Shown in pieces: positions 22,190-32,734 of a stretch of 64,000 nt of DNA; position 1 is the first letter of the stretch; each line of letters starts with the position of its first letter. A program made the position numbers and the translations under genes. This stretch comes from Erinaceus europaeus (Eukaryota; Chordata; Mammalia; Eulipotyphla; Erinaceidae), in the NCBI RefSeq assembly GCF_950295315.1, contig NC_080168.1:2548573-2612572 (forward strand). The letters run 5' to 3'. Below the pieces are notes generated by a model. The model was not told the DNA's origin. It worked only from the letters and a program-made list of their open reading frames with translations, and did no database searches.

Positions 22190-22808
22190 AACTGGATGCT
22201 AGCTCACAGGCACAGCTGGATGGCAGACAGGGTCTCCACTCCCTGTGGGCTCTGGCTGTCCCTCTGAAGTGCCCCCTTGGGGGAAGTGCCAAGAACAGTT
22301 ATTACAGCCACTTGGGTGAAGATGGGGCTGGAGGGGGTGTGACAATCTAAGCCCCTATGCAACCAATTCAGAAGTGGAAGCCTAAGTGACCATGGGACGT
22401 GCCTCGCATGGGGACGTTTCTCTGGGATAGACTGGGAGCAGAATGTTTCAGAGGTATTGTGACAATTGAGTCACCATCTTCATGGAGAGCTTGGTTTCCT
22501 GGAAAGCCGGATGCTGGAATCTTATTCAAGAACAGCTGAGCTTTGTCCCCTGGAACTAGGATGTGGCACAAGACTGTGGTTGAGCCTGGGTTAAATTTAG
22601 CAAGGGAGGGATCAGAAGTTTCTGAGGTCTCTCAGACATGAGAGCTCCCAGAGACTTACTGCCATGGGGGATGTAAGCCGGGGGATAGACGGGCCAGAAC
22701 ATGGGTTCTCTCTCTACTCTGGAAAAGGCAGGAGCTGGGACAAGGCCACCACACCTGCTCCTGAGCTGAGGCATCTTCTTGCTGTCTTGTCTGCACTTGT
22801 TGCTATAA
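22190..22808. other. No recognisable feature
   Basis: The first 150 bases may still belong to ERV-related sequence. The remainder shows no family or gene. Confidence 0.4.
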
Positions 22809-22809
22809 G

Positions 22810-23065
22810 TTGCAGGAGCCTGCACAAAGCACAAGGACCTGCGTAAGGATCCCAGTTCGAGCCCCCCCCGTTCCCCACCTGCCGGGGAGTCGCTTCATGA
22901 GCGGTGAAGCAGGTCTGCAGGTGTCTGTCTTTCTCTCCCCCTCTCTGTCTTCCTTCCTCTCTCTATTTCTCTCAGTCCTATCCAACAACAACATCAACAA
23001 TAATCACTACAACAATAAACAATGACAACAAAAGGAAATAAGTATTTAAAAATTTTTTTAAAAAA
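22810..23065 (+). mobile_element. SINE-A, head-truncated
   Basis: It begins inside the tRNA part (cctgcacaaagcacaagg), then cccagttcgagcccc (B box intact), ggggagtcgcttcatgagcgg, tcctatccaacaac and a CAACAATAAACAATGACAACAAAAGG tail. The A box is missing. Confidence 0.9.
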
Positions 23066-23312
23066 GCTTTAAAAAATAGAAAAAAGATGTAGAAGCCTAT
23101 AGCTGGGCACAGATGTGACCCTCTTCCTGCCATTTGCAATTCCGTTACTTTAGTGTATGTATGCACGTGGGAAGGGTGGGCTGGACGACTTAAACCATCT
23201 AAGTCTACACTAAGTCTAAACTACGTCTACACAATTCTCTGAAATCTGAATTGAACTAGGGTGTGCCACAAAGATTAAACTGTGAACAGGTTCTGTCTGA
23301 AAGATCTAATGG

Positions 23313-23597
23313 GGAGTCAGGCAGTAGCTCAGCGGGTTAAGCGCACGTGGAGCAAAGCGCAAGGACCGGAGTAAGGATCCCGGCTCAAGCCCCCGGCTCC
23401 CCACCTGTAGGGGAGGTCGCTTCACAGGCAGTGAAGCAGGTCCGCAGGTGTCTGTCTTTCTCTCCCCCTCTCTGTCTTCCCCTCCTCTCTCCATTTCTCT
23501 CTGTCCTATTCAACAACGATGACATCAACACAACAGTACTAACTACAACAATAAAACAATAAGGGCAACAAAGGGAATAAATAAATATTTTTTAAGA
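23313..23597 (+). mobile_element. SINE-A, full length
   Basis: The head GGGAGTCAGGCAG is followed by A box TAGCTCAGCGGG (23325-23336) and a slightly altered B box GGCTCAAGCCC (23382-23392). The whole body and a CAACAATAAAACAATAAGGGCAAC tail are present. It is one of the best-preserved sense copies here. Confidence 0.93.
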
Positions 23598-24072
23598 AAA
23601 GCATCTAGAGTATATTCCAGGGGAGAACTACAGTGCTGTGGAGCCTTCTGCTTTGCCTTGACTCTGTGTACCCAAGTCACACAGGAATAGAAGGTGTAGT
23701 TGGTGCCAACAGCCCCTGTCCATTTAAAGACTCCATGTCCCAGATGACTTCTGGATGTGACCAATAAAAAATCCAGATGACTTCTGGATGTGACCATGTG
23801 ACTGAAAACTTGGTGGTAGGTGAGAGTGGATGGATCCTTACCAAGTCTAGATCAAGCCACTAAATGGAAAGGCTGTGTCTTGATTGATTGATTGATTGAT
23901 TGATTTTCTTTTTTCAGTCTGGGGTAAAAGTGTGCTCATGCGTCTTGGACCATGAAAATTATCCCCCAAATATTTTTGCTAATTATGAGAACACTATTGC
24001 TCTTTATGATATTGATAATTGCTCTGAAAAAATGTAAGGTCTTAAAAAAAAAAACCCTAATTGTCCTTTTAC
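23598..24072. other. Unique sequence with small tandem repeats
   Basis: Contains a duplicated ccagatgacttctggatgtgac unit (about 23739-23797, copies 34 bp apart) and a (TTGA)n run at about 23880-23905. No gene seen. Confidence 0.6.
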
Positions 24073-24073
24073 A

Positions 24074-24305
24074 GGGTCAGGAGGTGACGCAGTTGGGTAA
24101 GCACTTGGTTAAGTGCACACATTACAGTGTGCAAGGACCCGGGTTCAAGCCCCTGGTCCCCACCTGGAAGGGGTGGGAGTAAGCTTCATGAGTGGTGAAG
24201 CAGGGCTGCTGATGTCTCTCTGTCTCTTTCTCTCTATCTCCCCCTTCCTTCTCAAATTCTCTCTGTCTGTATCTAATAATGAATTAACAAAGACTAAAAA
24301 AAAAG
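24074..24305 (+). mobile_element. SINE-B copy
   Basis: Head gaggtgacgcagttgggtaagc, repeated head-like ggttaagtgcacac, B box GGTTCAAGCCC, cacctggaaggggtggg, cttctcaaattctctctgtctg and an A-rich tail. Confidence 0.88.
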
Positions 24306-24566
24306 TTTATACTTATATATTTATGCTATCATATCTAAGATCATTAACTGTAATTACTCACAGTGACTAACTTATATTATCAAGCACTTGCATTCTGATT
24401 TTTTTTTTCATATGTGAGAAAAATATTCTGTCTGGTGAGAAACATATTGGAGCTTTCCTTATAGCAGCTGTACCAGTAACCTGACTGATTCAGTGATCTA
24501 AGCTACTGTTCAAAAAAAAAAAAAATTGATAATGTTTTTGGAAAGGGTTCAGCAGAGAAGAGAAAT

Positions 24567-24600
<34 letters not shown>

Positions 24601-24963
24601 TTTCATTGTAACAAGTATAATGACAAAGTGAACTTGTGTAGAGATTTTATTATTGGCAACTTTATTAAGCTTGAACATCTTTTTTTCACCTTTGTGCTTT
24701 CCTTTCTTTTTTTTTGTCACTGCATTTTCTCATTTGTATTGATGTCAGTAACACTTCAGTAAATTACAGTGTTGTCTTTGTTATGCAAATAGAGCTTTTA
24801 GAGGGATTTTGGAGGACCTGTCCCTGCAATTTCCTCATACTGCCATCAGGTGGCAGTAGAGCTATATTCCTCTTGAACAGCCTCACCTAAGAGGAATTTC
24901 ATCTGTGATGTCGGCATAGTTTCTGAGCTGAAACACCGAGCAAAGAATATGATATATTTACTT
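24306..24963. other. Unique AT-rich sequence
   Basis: Apart from a CA microsatellite and short T or A runs I see no feature. The right end forms the left target duplication of the E insertion. Confidence 0.4.
24568..24599. repeat. (CA)n microsatellite
   Basis: Sixteen uninterrupted CA units. Confidence 0.95.
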
Positions 24964-24977
24964 AAAAATGGAATACA

Positions 24978-26072
24978 CGAACTTTTTAAAACACAGACTG
25001 AATCTTTTTAATACACAGGCTGAGTCTTTGATATGCTGATTCTCTCAAAAGCCTAGACCAGGGAGAATAGAAGCAACCGGTGGCACAGCTATATACAAGA
25101 TGTTGGGTATTGTACAGCAAACCCTAACAAAGGGAATTTTCAAAGTTAACCCAATCACCAAAAAATGTGATGATAACAATAACTATCCATTGTCTTCTTG
25201 AACCCTAAGACAGCAGGAACCTCACATTTCCACTATAGAGTCTATATTTCCCCAGTCCTGGAACCTTAGGGAGGGGCCCACTTTCCTGCATGCTTTTCTC
25301 AATTCATATCAAATAATATTGTATCTGCTGCTCCCAACCTAATCAATGCAAGGAGTGCCACCCCAGCATGCTTCAGCTCAGACTGTGTCCAGAGACTTCA
25401 CCTGTGGAATGACAACCCTTCGGCTTCATTACTCGGGTGAGACCTTTCCTTTTATAGTACACTCTAATTTCATCTCAGGTGGTTCACTTTCTAACAAAGT
25501 CCCAAAACCTAGATATAGACCAGGTCCTCTGAGAGAGAGCATATCTTCACACGTATCCATAAACTAGGGCAAAATATAGACCTGAAAGCAGTAGTACACT
25601 GGAGTTTGCAGTGAGTACCCCCCAATACTTCATCTGCACTATTCCAGCCTTTAGGTCCATGATTGGTCAACAATTTGTTTGGCTTTGTATGTTAACTCTC
25701 TTTTCAGCCACCAGGTTCCAGATGCCAGCAGGATGCCGACCAGACTTCCCTGGAGAGACGACCCCACCAATGTGTCCTGGAGCCCTGCTTCCCCAGAGCC
25801 CTGCCCCACTAGGGAAAGAGAGAGACAGGCTGGGGGTATGGATCCACCAGTCAACACCCATGTTCAGCGGGGAAGCAATTACAGAAGCCAGACCTTCCAC
25901 CTTCTGCACCCACAATGACCCTGGGTCTATACTCCCAGAGGGATAAATAATAGGAAAGCCATCAGGGGAGGGGATGGGATATGGAGATCTGGTGGTGGGA
26001 AATATGTGGAGTTGTACCCCTCATATCCTACGGTTTTGTTAATGTTTCCTTTTTAAAATAAATGAATAAAAC
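24978..26072 (+). mobile_element. Repeat E, apparently complete 1.1 kb insertion
   Basis: The insertion is bounded by a perfect 14-bp duplication AAAAATGGAATACA (24964-24977 and 26073-26086). Inside, 25680-26072 is the common E body: gccaccaggttccagatgcc, accaatgtgtcctgg, ccactagggaaagagagagacaggc, tcccagagggataaataatagg, ggtggtgggaaatatg and an AAATGAATAAAAC tail. The first 700 bp are shared only in part with other copies. No long open frame is present. The A-rich tail and duplication show L1-type insertion. Whether E is an L1 3' UTR subfamily, an LTR-derived unit or a non-autonomous element is unresolved. Confidence 0.85.
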
Positions 26073-26374
26073 AAAAATGGAATACAGACTGAGGAGAACT
26101 GACTTCATGGAAGACACAGACAGAAGCTCACTTTTATTTCTCCTGTGTTCTTTGGCAAAGCCAAGCTAACACATAATCTTGAAACTACTAATAGTTTCAA
26201 TGAATTTCTTTCCCATTGCTCATTTTTCATAGAATCACTCTACTAACATATCTAACATATCTCTCTACTCCCCCCCTCCCCTTCCTAATTCTCTCACTTT
26301 TTTTTTTCCTTCCTCTCTCCCTGTGTTGTCTTCATGGTGTCTGTATTATGACTACACCTTTTTGGTGGCAGCTG

Positions 26375-26545
26375 ATTTTTTTTTTTTTTAAAGAGGCAGA
26401 GAGATAGAGGAGAGAGATGGAGAGAAAGAGAAATTCCTGAAGCCCTTCTCGCTACGTGTGAAGCTTCTGCCTTTAGTTGGGGGCCGGGGGCTTGAACCCA
26501 GGTCCTCAGGCATGATAAGGTGTGGAGTTTACTGCCCTGCCTTTT
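26375..26545 (-). mobile_element. SINE-B/D-like copy, diverged
   Basis: Antisense T-rich tail, gaagcttctgcctttagttggggg and gcttgaacccaggtcctcaggcatgataagg. The head is degraded. Confidence 0.65.
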
Positions 26546-27048
26546 AACTCTTTTTCCTATGAATGGCTTTTTTCAAATAAGAAAGTTCTCTCCCTTTCAT
26601 AAGGCAAAAGGGTAGTTTATTTCTGGTCAACTAAAATAACTAAAAATTTCTTTCCTCTTTAGCTTCTAGTTATAATTCCTTTCTGTTTCTAAAAAAAAGA
26701 ATTAGAAGAGAAAAGAAATTGTAAGCTATTAAGTCATGTGTCCGCTGTGAGTTAAACTACACATGCTATTTTCTAACTTAGAATTCTTTCCGTTTTTTTT
26801 TTTTTTTTAGTTTCCACATTAACAAAGATTAAAGATCTACTTGACATAATCTGCATACAATGGTTTTTTAAGCACTAAATTACATCTTGTTCAGTAGCTG
26901 GGTTATTATAGGTGACATGCTGAAGGCAGACAGAAAATTGAACCAAAGAGAATAAGATTTGGATTTTTTTTTTTAGACTTGCGTAAAGGTAAATGATATT
27001 GGATAATTTCTTCTTACCACTAACTGGGGCTACAAAAAGACTAAGAAA
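26546..27048. other. AT-rich sequence, no feature seen
   Basis: Poly-T near 26793-26809 may mark an old retroposon tail. No family recognised. Confidence 0.4.
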
Positions 27049-27059
27049 GGAATTTTCTT

Positions 27060-27359
27060 CCTTTTCTTTTTCTTTTTTTTTTTTTCCCTCCAGGGTTATT
27101 TCTGGGGCTCAGTGCTGGTGGTACCATAAATCCACTGCTCTTGGCAACCATTTTTTCCCATTTTATTGAATAGGACAGAGAGAAATTGAGAGGGGGAAAA
27201 GAGGAGATAGAGAGAAGGAGACACACCTGCAGACCTGCTTTACTACGTGTGAAGTCCCACACCCTACAGGTGGGGAGTGGGGGCTTGAACTTTGAGCAGG
27301 CCCCTGTCCTTAATACTATGTGCCCTTAACCAGGTGCACTCCCATCCGTTCCCCATAGG
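27060..27359 (-). mobile_element. SINE-A2, first of two serial insertions
   Basis: Antisense A2: cagggttatttctggggctcagtgctgg, ataaatccactgctcttgg, then the common body and a worn tRNA head. GGAATTTTCTT occurs at 27049-27059 and 27360-27370, giving its target duplication. Confidence 0.88.
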
Positions 27360-27370
27360 GGAATTTTCTT

Positions 27371-27646
27371 TTATTTTTTTGTTTTAAATATTCATTTATT
27401 CCCTTTTGTTGCCCTTGTTGTTTTATTGTTGTCGTCGTTGTTGGATAGGACAGAGAGAAATGGAGAGAGAAGAGGAAGACAGAGAGGGGGAGAGAAAGAC
27501 AGACACCCCCAGACCTGCTTCACCGCCTGTGAAGCAACTCCCCTGCAGGTGGGGATCGGGGGTTCGAACCGGGATCCTTATGCAGGTCTTTGTTCTTAGC
27601 GCCACCTGCACTTAACATAGTGCGCTACTGCCTGACTCCCCCTAAG
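27371..27646 (-). mobile_element. SINE-A, second insertion at the same target
   Basis: Near-consensus antisense SINE-A with B-box complement gggttcgaaccgggatcc. It is flanked by GGAATTTTCT at 27360-27369 and 27647-27656. It is less diverged than the adjoining A2 copy, so it is probably later. Confidence 0.9.
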
Positions 27647-27656
27647 GGAATTTTCT

Positions 27657-28010
27657 ATGTCACCAAGCAAAGATGTTATGAAATCGGGGTTATCTAGACA
27701 GCCAAGGGGGCTGGGGCTGTGCTGTGGCTTGATATGCGTCCCACAGTTGAATCCCCCCTGGCTGGATAATGAACATTAGCTTCTCAATGCATGTTTCCTG
27801 GAATTATCAGTGTTAACTGGACTAAAAGAGTTAGAAATATTCGGTGTGCAATGCATAGTTTGCATCCTGAAATCATTGCTCTAAACGAGAAAACAAAGCC
27901 TGCAGCTCTTTTTCCCCTACCAGTGGGAAAAAGCATTCCTGAAAGATGTTCACTAATCAGGCGGCTTTGGGCTCAGAGTTCTTTCTGGTCACAGTTGCTG
28001 ATGGTCTCTC
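27657..28010. other. No recognisable feature
   Basis: Unique sequence with no gene or repeat identified. Confidence 0.4.
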
Positions 28011-28011
28011 T

Positions 28012-28308
28012 TTTATTTTTTTAATATTTATTTATTCCCTTTTGTTGTCCTTGTTGCTTTATTGTTGTAGTTATTATTATTGTTGTTGTTATTGATGTTT
28101 TTAGATAGGACAGAGAGAAATGGGGAGAGGAGGGGAAGACAGAGAGGGAGAGACAGACACTTGCAGACCTGCTTCACTGCCTGTGAAGCGACTCCCCTGC
28201 AGGTGGGGAGCCGGTGGGGGGGGGCTCGAACCGGGATCCTTATACCGTTCCTTGCATCCTTGCACTTTGCCATGTGCGCTTAACCCGCTGCGCTACCGCC
28301 TGACTCCA
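28012..28308 (-). mobile_element. SINE-A, full length
   Basis: Antisense copy with TTATTTATTCCCTTTTGTTG tail, GTTGTTGTTATTGATG repeats, cctgcagacctgcttcactg and gggctcgaaccgggatcc. A G run (28213-28222) interrupts the segment before the B box. Confidence 0.92.
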
Positions 28309-28770
28309 GACCTCTCTAGATTTTGAGATTGAGGAAGTTTTTTTTTTCTTTTCTCCATGAATAAAAGAGAAAAGGAGCATGAATGGAGAAATTTGGAAAA
28401 ATCTTTGTTTATAGCACACACAGCTGTCTTTCTAGAAATGGAATTGAAGTTCTCTTTCCCTCCTTTTCATCACTTTATTGGAGGTTAATGGTTTAGGGCA
28501 GAAAGGATAAACACAATGTGGAATGGACTAGGTGTGGGGTCTTGTGCCAGAGCAAAGGAGGGGAGGGAGGGATGGGAGGTGGGATCCTGGCAGATGATGA
28601 CGGAAAAGGGCCTAGTGTGGGGGTCCACTGACAGTGCCCTACAGATGCCTGTCACAGGTGGATGACTGCTCCCACATGCCTTTCTTTACTTTCATGAGTG
28701 AGAGACAGAGAAAGAGTCCAGGGAAGTATTGATCTCTGACATAGACAATGCTTGGGAGAGAACGGGGCAT
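28309..28770. other. No recognisable feature
   Basis: Unique sequence; a possible short SINE-D-like edge near 28690. No gene found. Confidence 0.4.
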
Positions 28771-28774
28771 CTTG

Positions 28775-28905
28775 GCCTCAGGAGACAACATTTAGCTTTT
28801 GCAAAAGGATCTCCTACCTGAGGCTCTGAGGTCCCAGGTTCAATCCCCAGCACCACCATCAGCCAGAGCTGAGCAGAGCTCTGGCTTAAATAAGAAGAAA
28901 AGGAA
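28775..28905 (+). mobile_element. SINE-D copy
   Basis: Pattern gagacaacatttagcttttgcaaaagg, cctgaggctctgaggtcccaggttcaatccc (B box), agcaccaccatcagccagagctgagc and an A/G-rich end. It is repeated 145 bp downstream. Confidence 0.8.
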
Positions 28906-28917
28906 ATGAAAATAACA

Positions 28918-29029
28918 TTGGAGAGACAGCATAATGGTTCTGCAAAGGACTTCTCATGCCTGAGGCTTTGAAATTCCAGGTTTAATCCCTGGAACCACCA
29001 TAAGCCAGAGCTGAGCAAGGCTCTGGAGT

Positions 29030-29080
<51 letters not shown>

Positions 29081-29090
29081 CTCTTTCTCT
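28918..29090 (+). mobile_element. SINE-D copy with (CT)n tail
   Basis: Head gagacagcataatggttctgc, cctgaggctttgaaattccaggtttaatccc, accaccataagccagagctgagcaagg, then a CT run (about 29033-29076) as the 3' tail. It is tandem with the previous copy. Confidence 0.85.
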
Positions 29091-29149
29091 CCTCACTTAG
29101 TGAAACTTGTACATTCCTTCTGGGTGGACTGCCGAAAAGGTCAGGGCCA

Positions 29150-29276
29150 TAAGCCCTTCACCATTTGTGAACCCTCCCCCCCCGGCCCCGCACAGGTGGG
29201 GACCAGGGGCTGGAACCTGGGTCCTTGTATGTGGTAACATGTGCAATTAACAAGGTATAACACCACCCAGTCCTTA
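29150..29276 (-). mobile_element. SINE-B fragment (head half)
   Basis: Antisense cacaggtggggaccaggggctggaacctgggtcc followed by gtaacatgtgcaattaac and caccacccag. The tail half is missing or unrecognisable. Confidence 0.75.
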
Positions 29277-29837
29277 GCCTCTCTTTCTATCCATTCTGCA
29301 CATAAAAAAACTCTGCATTAAAAAGATACTTTGTCCCATGTCCCTACAATTTCACTTCAAGAAAATGTTCCATTTCATAACAGCTTCAAAAGGAAAGGAA
29401 GCTGAAATCCCCAGCCTGGGAGATAATGTAACTGTGGCATCTCTTGGGGGACAGCCCCCAGCACGTGGGGCTTTCTGGGCAGATACACAGAATGAGCCCA
29501 GAGAGATCAAATGGGTGATTCCTTTTCAAAATTCTTAGGTGGGAAACCAGATCTTTCTCTAATGATGTTGCTTTTGTTCAGAATGCTGTTAAGTGTTAAA
29601 AAATGCCATCAAAGGACTCATGATATCTGACACCTTGGCTTCTGAGGGAGAAGCCAGCATTCTGAATCCACTTAGAGCTGCTTAGACACTGACTTCTAAT
29701 CTGCTATGATGTTGACTTTTGGGGCCTGCATCATTTTTTCCCCACCAGACTTATGGCTGGGTCTTTGCACCTGCATGACTCCCCTGCTCTTTTCTTCAAG
29801 TGGGGGGTGAGGTCCAGAGAGGGAGAGGCACAGAAGA
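29277..29837. other. No recognisable feature
   Basis: Unique sequence. The 66-codon frame at 29338-29538 has no recognisable domain. Confidence 0.4.
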
Positions 29838-30190
29838 AGAGAGGCCAGGTGGTGCCACATCTGGTTAGGTACACCTGCTAAAATGTGCAAGGACCTGGGT
29901 TCAAGTCCTGGTCCCCACCTGCGGAGGGGAAGCTTCGTGAGTGGTGAAGCAGGGCTGCAGGTGTCTCTGTCTCTCTCCCTCTCTCCCTTCTTCCCCTCTC
30001 AATTTCTTTCTGTCTCTGGTAGGGGAAGATAGCATAATGGTTATGCAAACAGACTCTCATGTCTGAGATTCTGAAGTCCCAGGTTCAATCCCCCACACCA
30101 CTGATATTTCCCTTTATTACCATAGTAGTGTTATGGTAATAAAGGAAAAAAAAAACAAGTCAATTTCTTTCTGTCTCTATCCAAATAAAG
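29838..30190 (+). mobile_element. SINE-B host copy, split by SINE-D
   Basis: Sense head gccaggtggtgccacatctgg, ggttcaagtcctggtccccacctgcgg and ctgcaggtgtctctg up to 30017. The tail (tctatccaaataaagaaataaa) resumes after the insertion. Confidence 0.9.
30018..30159 (+). mobile_element. SINE-D nested in SINE-B
   Basis: gataggcataatggttatgc-like head, B box caggttcaatccc, and an A-rich end. A perfect 19-bp duplication, TCAATTTCTTTCTGTCTCT (29999-30017 and 30160-30178), bounds it. It contains a perfect 14-bp inverted repeat cctttattaccata (30111-30124) / tatggtaataaagg (30132-30145) with a 7-base loop, not seen in the other SINE-D copies. Confidence 0.93.
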
Positions 30191-30194
30191 AAAT

Positions 30195-30382
30195 AAAATA
30201 TAAAAAAAGAGGAAGAGAGCAACAAAGAGAGAGAAGGAGAGACATCACAACAATGGTCCATCACTCATGAAGTCTCTCCATGTGGATGTGGCAGTTTGGC
30301 GGCCTGAGGCTTGAACCTGGGTCTTGACGCATGGGGACAGGTGAGCTCTGCTGGATGAGCCATTCCTCCAGACAACTTTTAC
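30195..30382 (-). mobile_element. Diverged tRNA-type SINE (D-like)
   Basis: Antisense cactcatgaagtctctccatgtgg, gcctgaggcttgaacctgggtc and gtgagctctgctggatgagcc. The same arrangement recurs at 46100-46262 and partly at 36217-36330. Confidence 0.65.
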
Positions 30383-30439
30383 TTAGGAGAACGGGGACTA
30401 TCCTGTGCAGACTGGTTCTTAGCAGCACCTCTGACCTTT

Positions 30440-30970
30440 ACCCTCTAGAAGCCCATCCAGAAAGATCTGTGTGCACCTGTGTTCATGGCAGCACCATGTG
30501 TCATAGCCAAAACCTGGAAGCAACCCAGGTGTCCAACAGCAGGTGAGTGGCTGAGCAAGTTGTGGTCTGTATACATAATGGAATACTACTCAGCTATAAA
30601 AAATGGTGACTTCACTGTTTTCAGCCCTTCTTGGATGGAGTCTGAAGAAATCATGTTGAGTGACATAAGTCAGAAACAGAAGGATGAATATGGGATGATC
30701 TCACTCACCGGCAAAAGTTGAAAAACAAGATCAGAAGAGAAAACACAAGTAGAATCTGAACTGGAATTGGCAGATTGCACCAAAGTAAAAGACTGTGGGG
30801 TGGGGGGGGGGGGCAGGGTCCAGGTCCTGGAACAGGATAACAGAGGACCTACTGGGGGTTGTATCATTATGCGGAAAACTGGAAAATGCTATGCATGTAC
30901 AAACTATTGTATTTACTGCCAGGTGTAAACCATTAATCCTGCAATTAAAAATAAATAAATAAATAAAGAA
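30440..30970 (+). mobile_element. L1 ORF2 C-terminus and 3' UTR
   Basis: The frame 30479-30721 reads on from CVIAKTWKQPR through MEYYSAIKNGDF to QKQKDEYGMISLTGK and a stop, the C-terminal end of L1 ORF2p with few mutations. The 3' UTR follows (ccaaagtaaaagactgtggggtgg, a G run at 30802-30813, gcggaaaactggaaaatgc) and ends in AATTAAAAATAAATAAATAAATAAA. It is 5' truncated near 30440. It is one of the better-preserved L1 ends here. Confidence 0.9.
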
Positions 30971-31544
30971 GCCAGTAGCATCCCACATCCTCAACTGTGC
31001 TAATCAAAATACATCCCAGGCCGTGGATTTTTGTCCCCTGTGAGAAACGCTGCTCCCTTGAGTGCCATGACTCTCCAAGGTGACCAGACCTTTCTACTCT
31101 CCAAGCTGAGGCTGGATGTCAAGCTCTGTCACTGCTTCTCTTTTGGGGATGTTTCCTTAAGCTGACTCCAGAAGCTTCCTCCAGGGAGGGAGGCAAGAGG
31201 CAGTGGTAGAAGGTCTTGTCTCAGGGAAATGAAACAATGCTCTGTCTCCTAGTGTGAAAGTCAGGGTTTGTCCTGTTAGCCAGTTCTGAAACGCTTACTG
31301 TAAACCAGAACCAGTTCCGTTATAGGCTTGTCTTTTCTTCACTTGCTAAAGTCATCATGGTTTGGGGAGAGAGAGAGAGAGAGATGCTGCCTGTCTTTCA
31401 AGGAATTTGAGGGACTGGAGATTGGGGGGAGGATTTGGGCTTGAAGTCTGGCACTAGCAAACACACTAGTGGGGTCAAAAGTACACTCACCAGCTTGGCT
31501 GTGTGCCTGGCCACATGTGGGAAGCCAGTTTGAGTCCTGGGACT
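30971..31544. other. No recognisable feature
   Basis: Unique sequence with a short GA run at 31368-31383. Confidence 0.4.
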
Positions 31545-31742
31545 ACATGGGAAGTTGAGTGCACATGTTACAGTGCACAAGGACCCTGGTTCAAATCCCT
31601 GACCGCCACTTACAGGGGAAAAGCTTCTCAAGAATTGAAGCAGTACTGTTGAGTGTCACTCTGTCTCTTTCCCTCTCTGTCTCCCCCTTTCCTCTTAATT
31701 GATGCCTGTCTCTATCAAATAAATAAATAAAATTATAAAAAG
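31545..31742 (+). mobile_element. SINE-B, head-truncated
   Basis: It starts at gttgagtgcacatgttacagtgc, then ggttcaaatccctgacc, gcagtactgttgagtgtc, cttaattgatgcctgtctc and atcaaataaataaataaaatt. A fuzzy head-like segment may extend left to 31480. Confidence 0.82.
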
Positions 31743-32280
31743 GAATTAAAAATAAAAAGCAAAATGCCAACAGGGCCACATTCCTGCCCCTCTTCCCCTG
31801 GAAGTGGCCTGTGTCTTCAGAGGCAGAACAGAAGTAAGCGGTGGACAGTGGAGGGGTGAAGGGTGAGGGTGTTGGCTTGGGCGAAGGATCCCAAATGTGC
31901 TGTTACCTTGTAGCTATTGGGACATACGCTGCCTTCCCTGTGGAAGCCAGGAATGGACTGGGGGCACTGAGTGGAGATGACAGGGCCCAGTCTCGGATGA
32001 CAGGGAGAGGCTAACGGCCGAGAAGGGCTGAGGACGATGATGGATTTTTTGCTTGAGAGACCAGGGCGTTTACTACAGATGTGAGGAGCTGGGGTGGGAC
32101 CCGCGCTGGGAAGGCAGCTGGTGATTTTGCTTACAGAGATTGGATTCTGAAAATGTGCAAAGCTCTCCCCTCATCTGCTAGTGTTCCCGGGAGTCCTCTC
32201 CTGCAGGATGATTTCACCACGTGTGGTTTTTGGAGTGCGTGCGTCACAGTGCTATGCCACTAGGGTGCCACTCCTTCTTT
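31743..32280. other. No recognisable feature
   Basis: Unique GC-moderate sequence. No exon recognised. Confidence 0.4.
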
Positions 32281-32284
32281 CTTT

Positions 32285-32407
32285 TCTTTCTTTATTTTTA
32301 AAAAAATTTTTTTACATTTATTTATTTATTTTCCCTTTTGTTGCCCTTGTTGTTTTGTTGTTGTAGTTATTATTGCTGATGTTGTTGTTGTTGGATAGGA
32401 CAGAGAG
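32285..32407 (-). mobile_element. SINE-A tail fragment
   Basis: Only the 3' half of an antisense SINE-A is present (TTATTTATTTTCCCTTTTGTTGCCC to ggataggacagagagaa). It is cut off where the following A2 copy begins. Confidence 0.85.
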
Positions 32408-32409
32408 AA

Positions 32410-32727
32410 CATGTGTACTCTATTTATTTTTCCTTCAGGGTTATTGCTGGGGCTCGGTGCCTGCGCTGTTCCTGGAGGACATTTTTCCTATTTTGTTGCC
32501 TTTGTTGCTGTTGTTGTTATTGCTGGATAGGACAGAGAGAAATCGAGAGGGGAGGGAAATACTGAGAGGGGGAGAGAAAGATAGACACCTGCAGATCCAA
32601 TTCGCCGCTTGTGAAGTGACTCCCCTGCAGGTGGGGAGATGGGGCCTCGAACCAGGATTCTTACACCAGTGCTTGTGCTTTGCTTCATGTGCACTAAACC
32701 CACAGTGCTACTGCCCGCCCCCCCCCA
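32410..32727 (-). mobile_element. SINE-A2, full length
   Basis: Antisense A2 end (ttccttcagggttattgctggggctcgg, ctgttcctggaggac), then ggataggacagagagaaatcg, gacacctgcagatcc, ctcgaaccaggattc and a worn head. It abuts a truncated SINE-A on one side and E2 on the other. Confidence 0.88.
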
Positions 32728-32734
32728 TTTATTT

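Noticed and set aside
21532..22350. Complete provirus
   Set aside because: No gag, pol or env-like frame follows the primer site and no second full LTR is seen.
22903..23025. Recurrent peptide SGEAGLQVSVFLSPSLS-like seen in many frames
   Set aside because: It is the translated body of SINE-A/A2, repeated wherever the SINE occurs, not a protein family.
24834..24855. Short inverted repeat tgccatcaggtggca as a regulatory site
   Set aside because: Too short and isolated to support a function.
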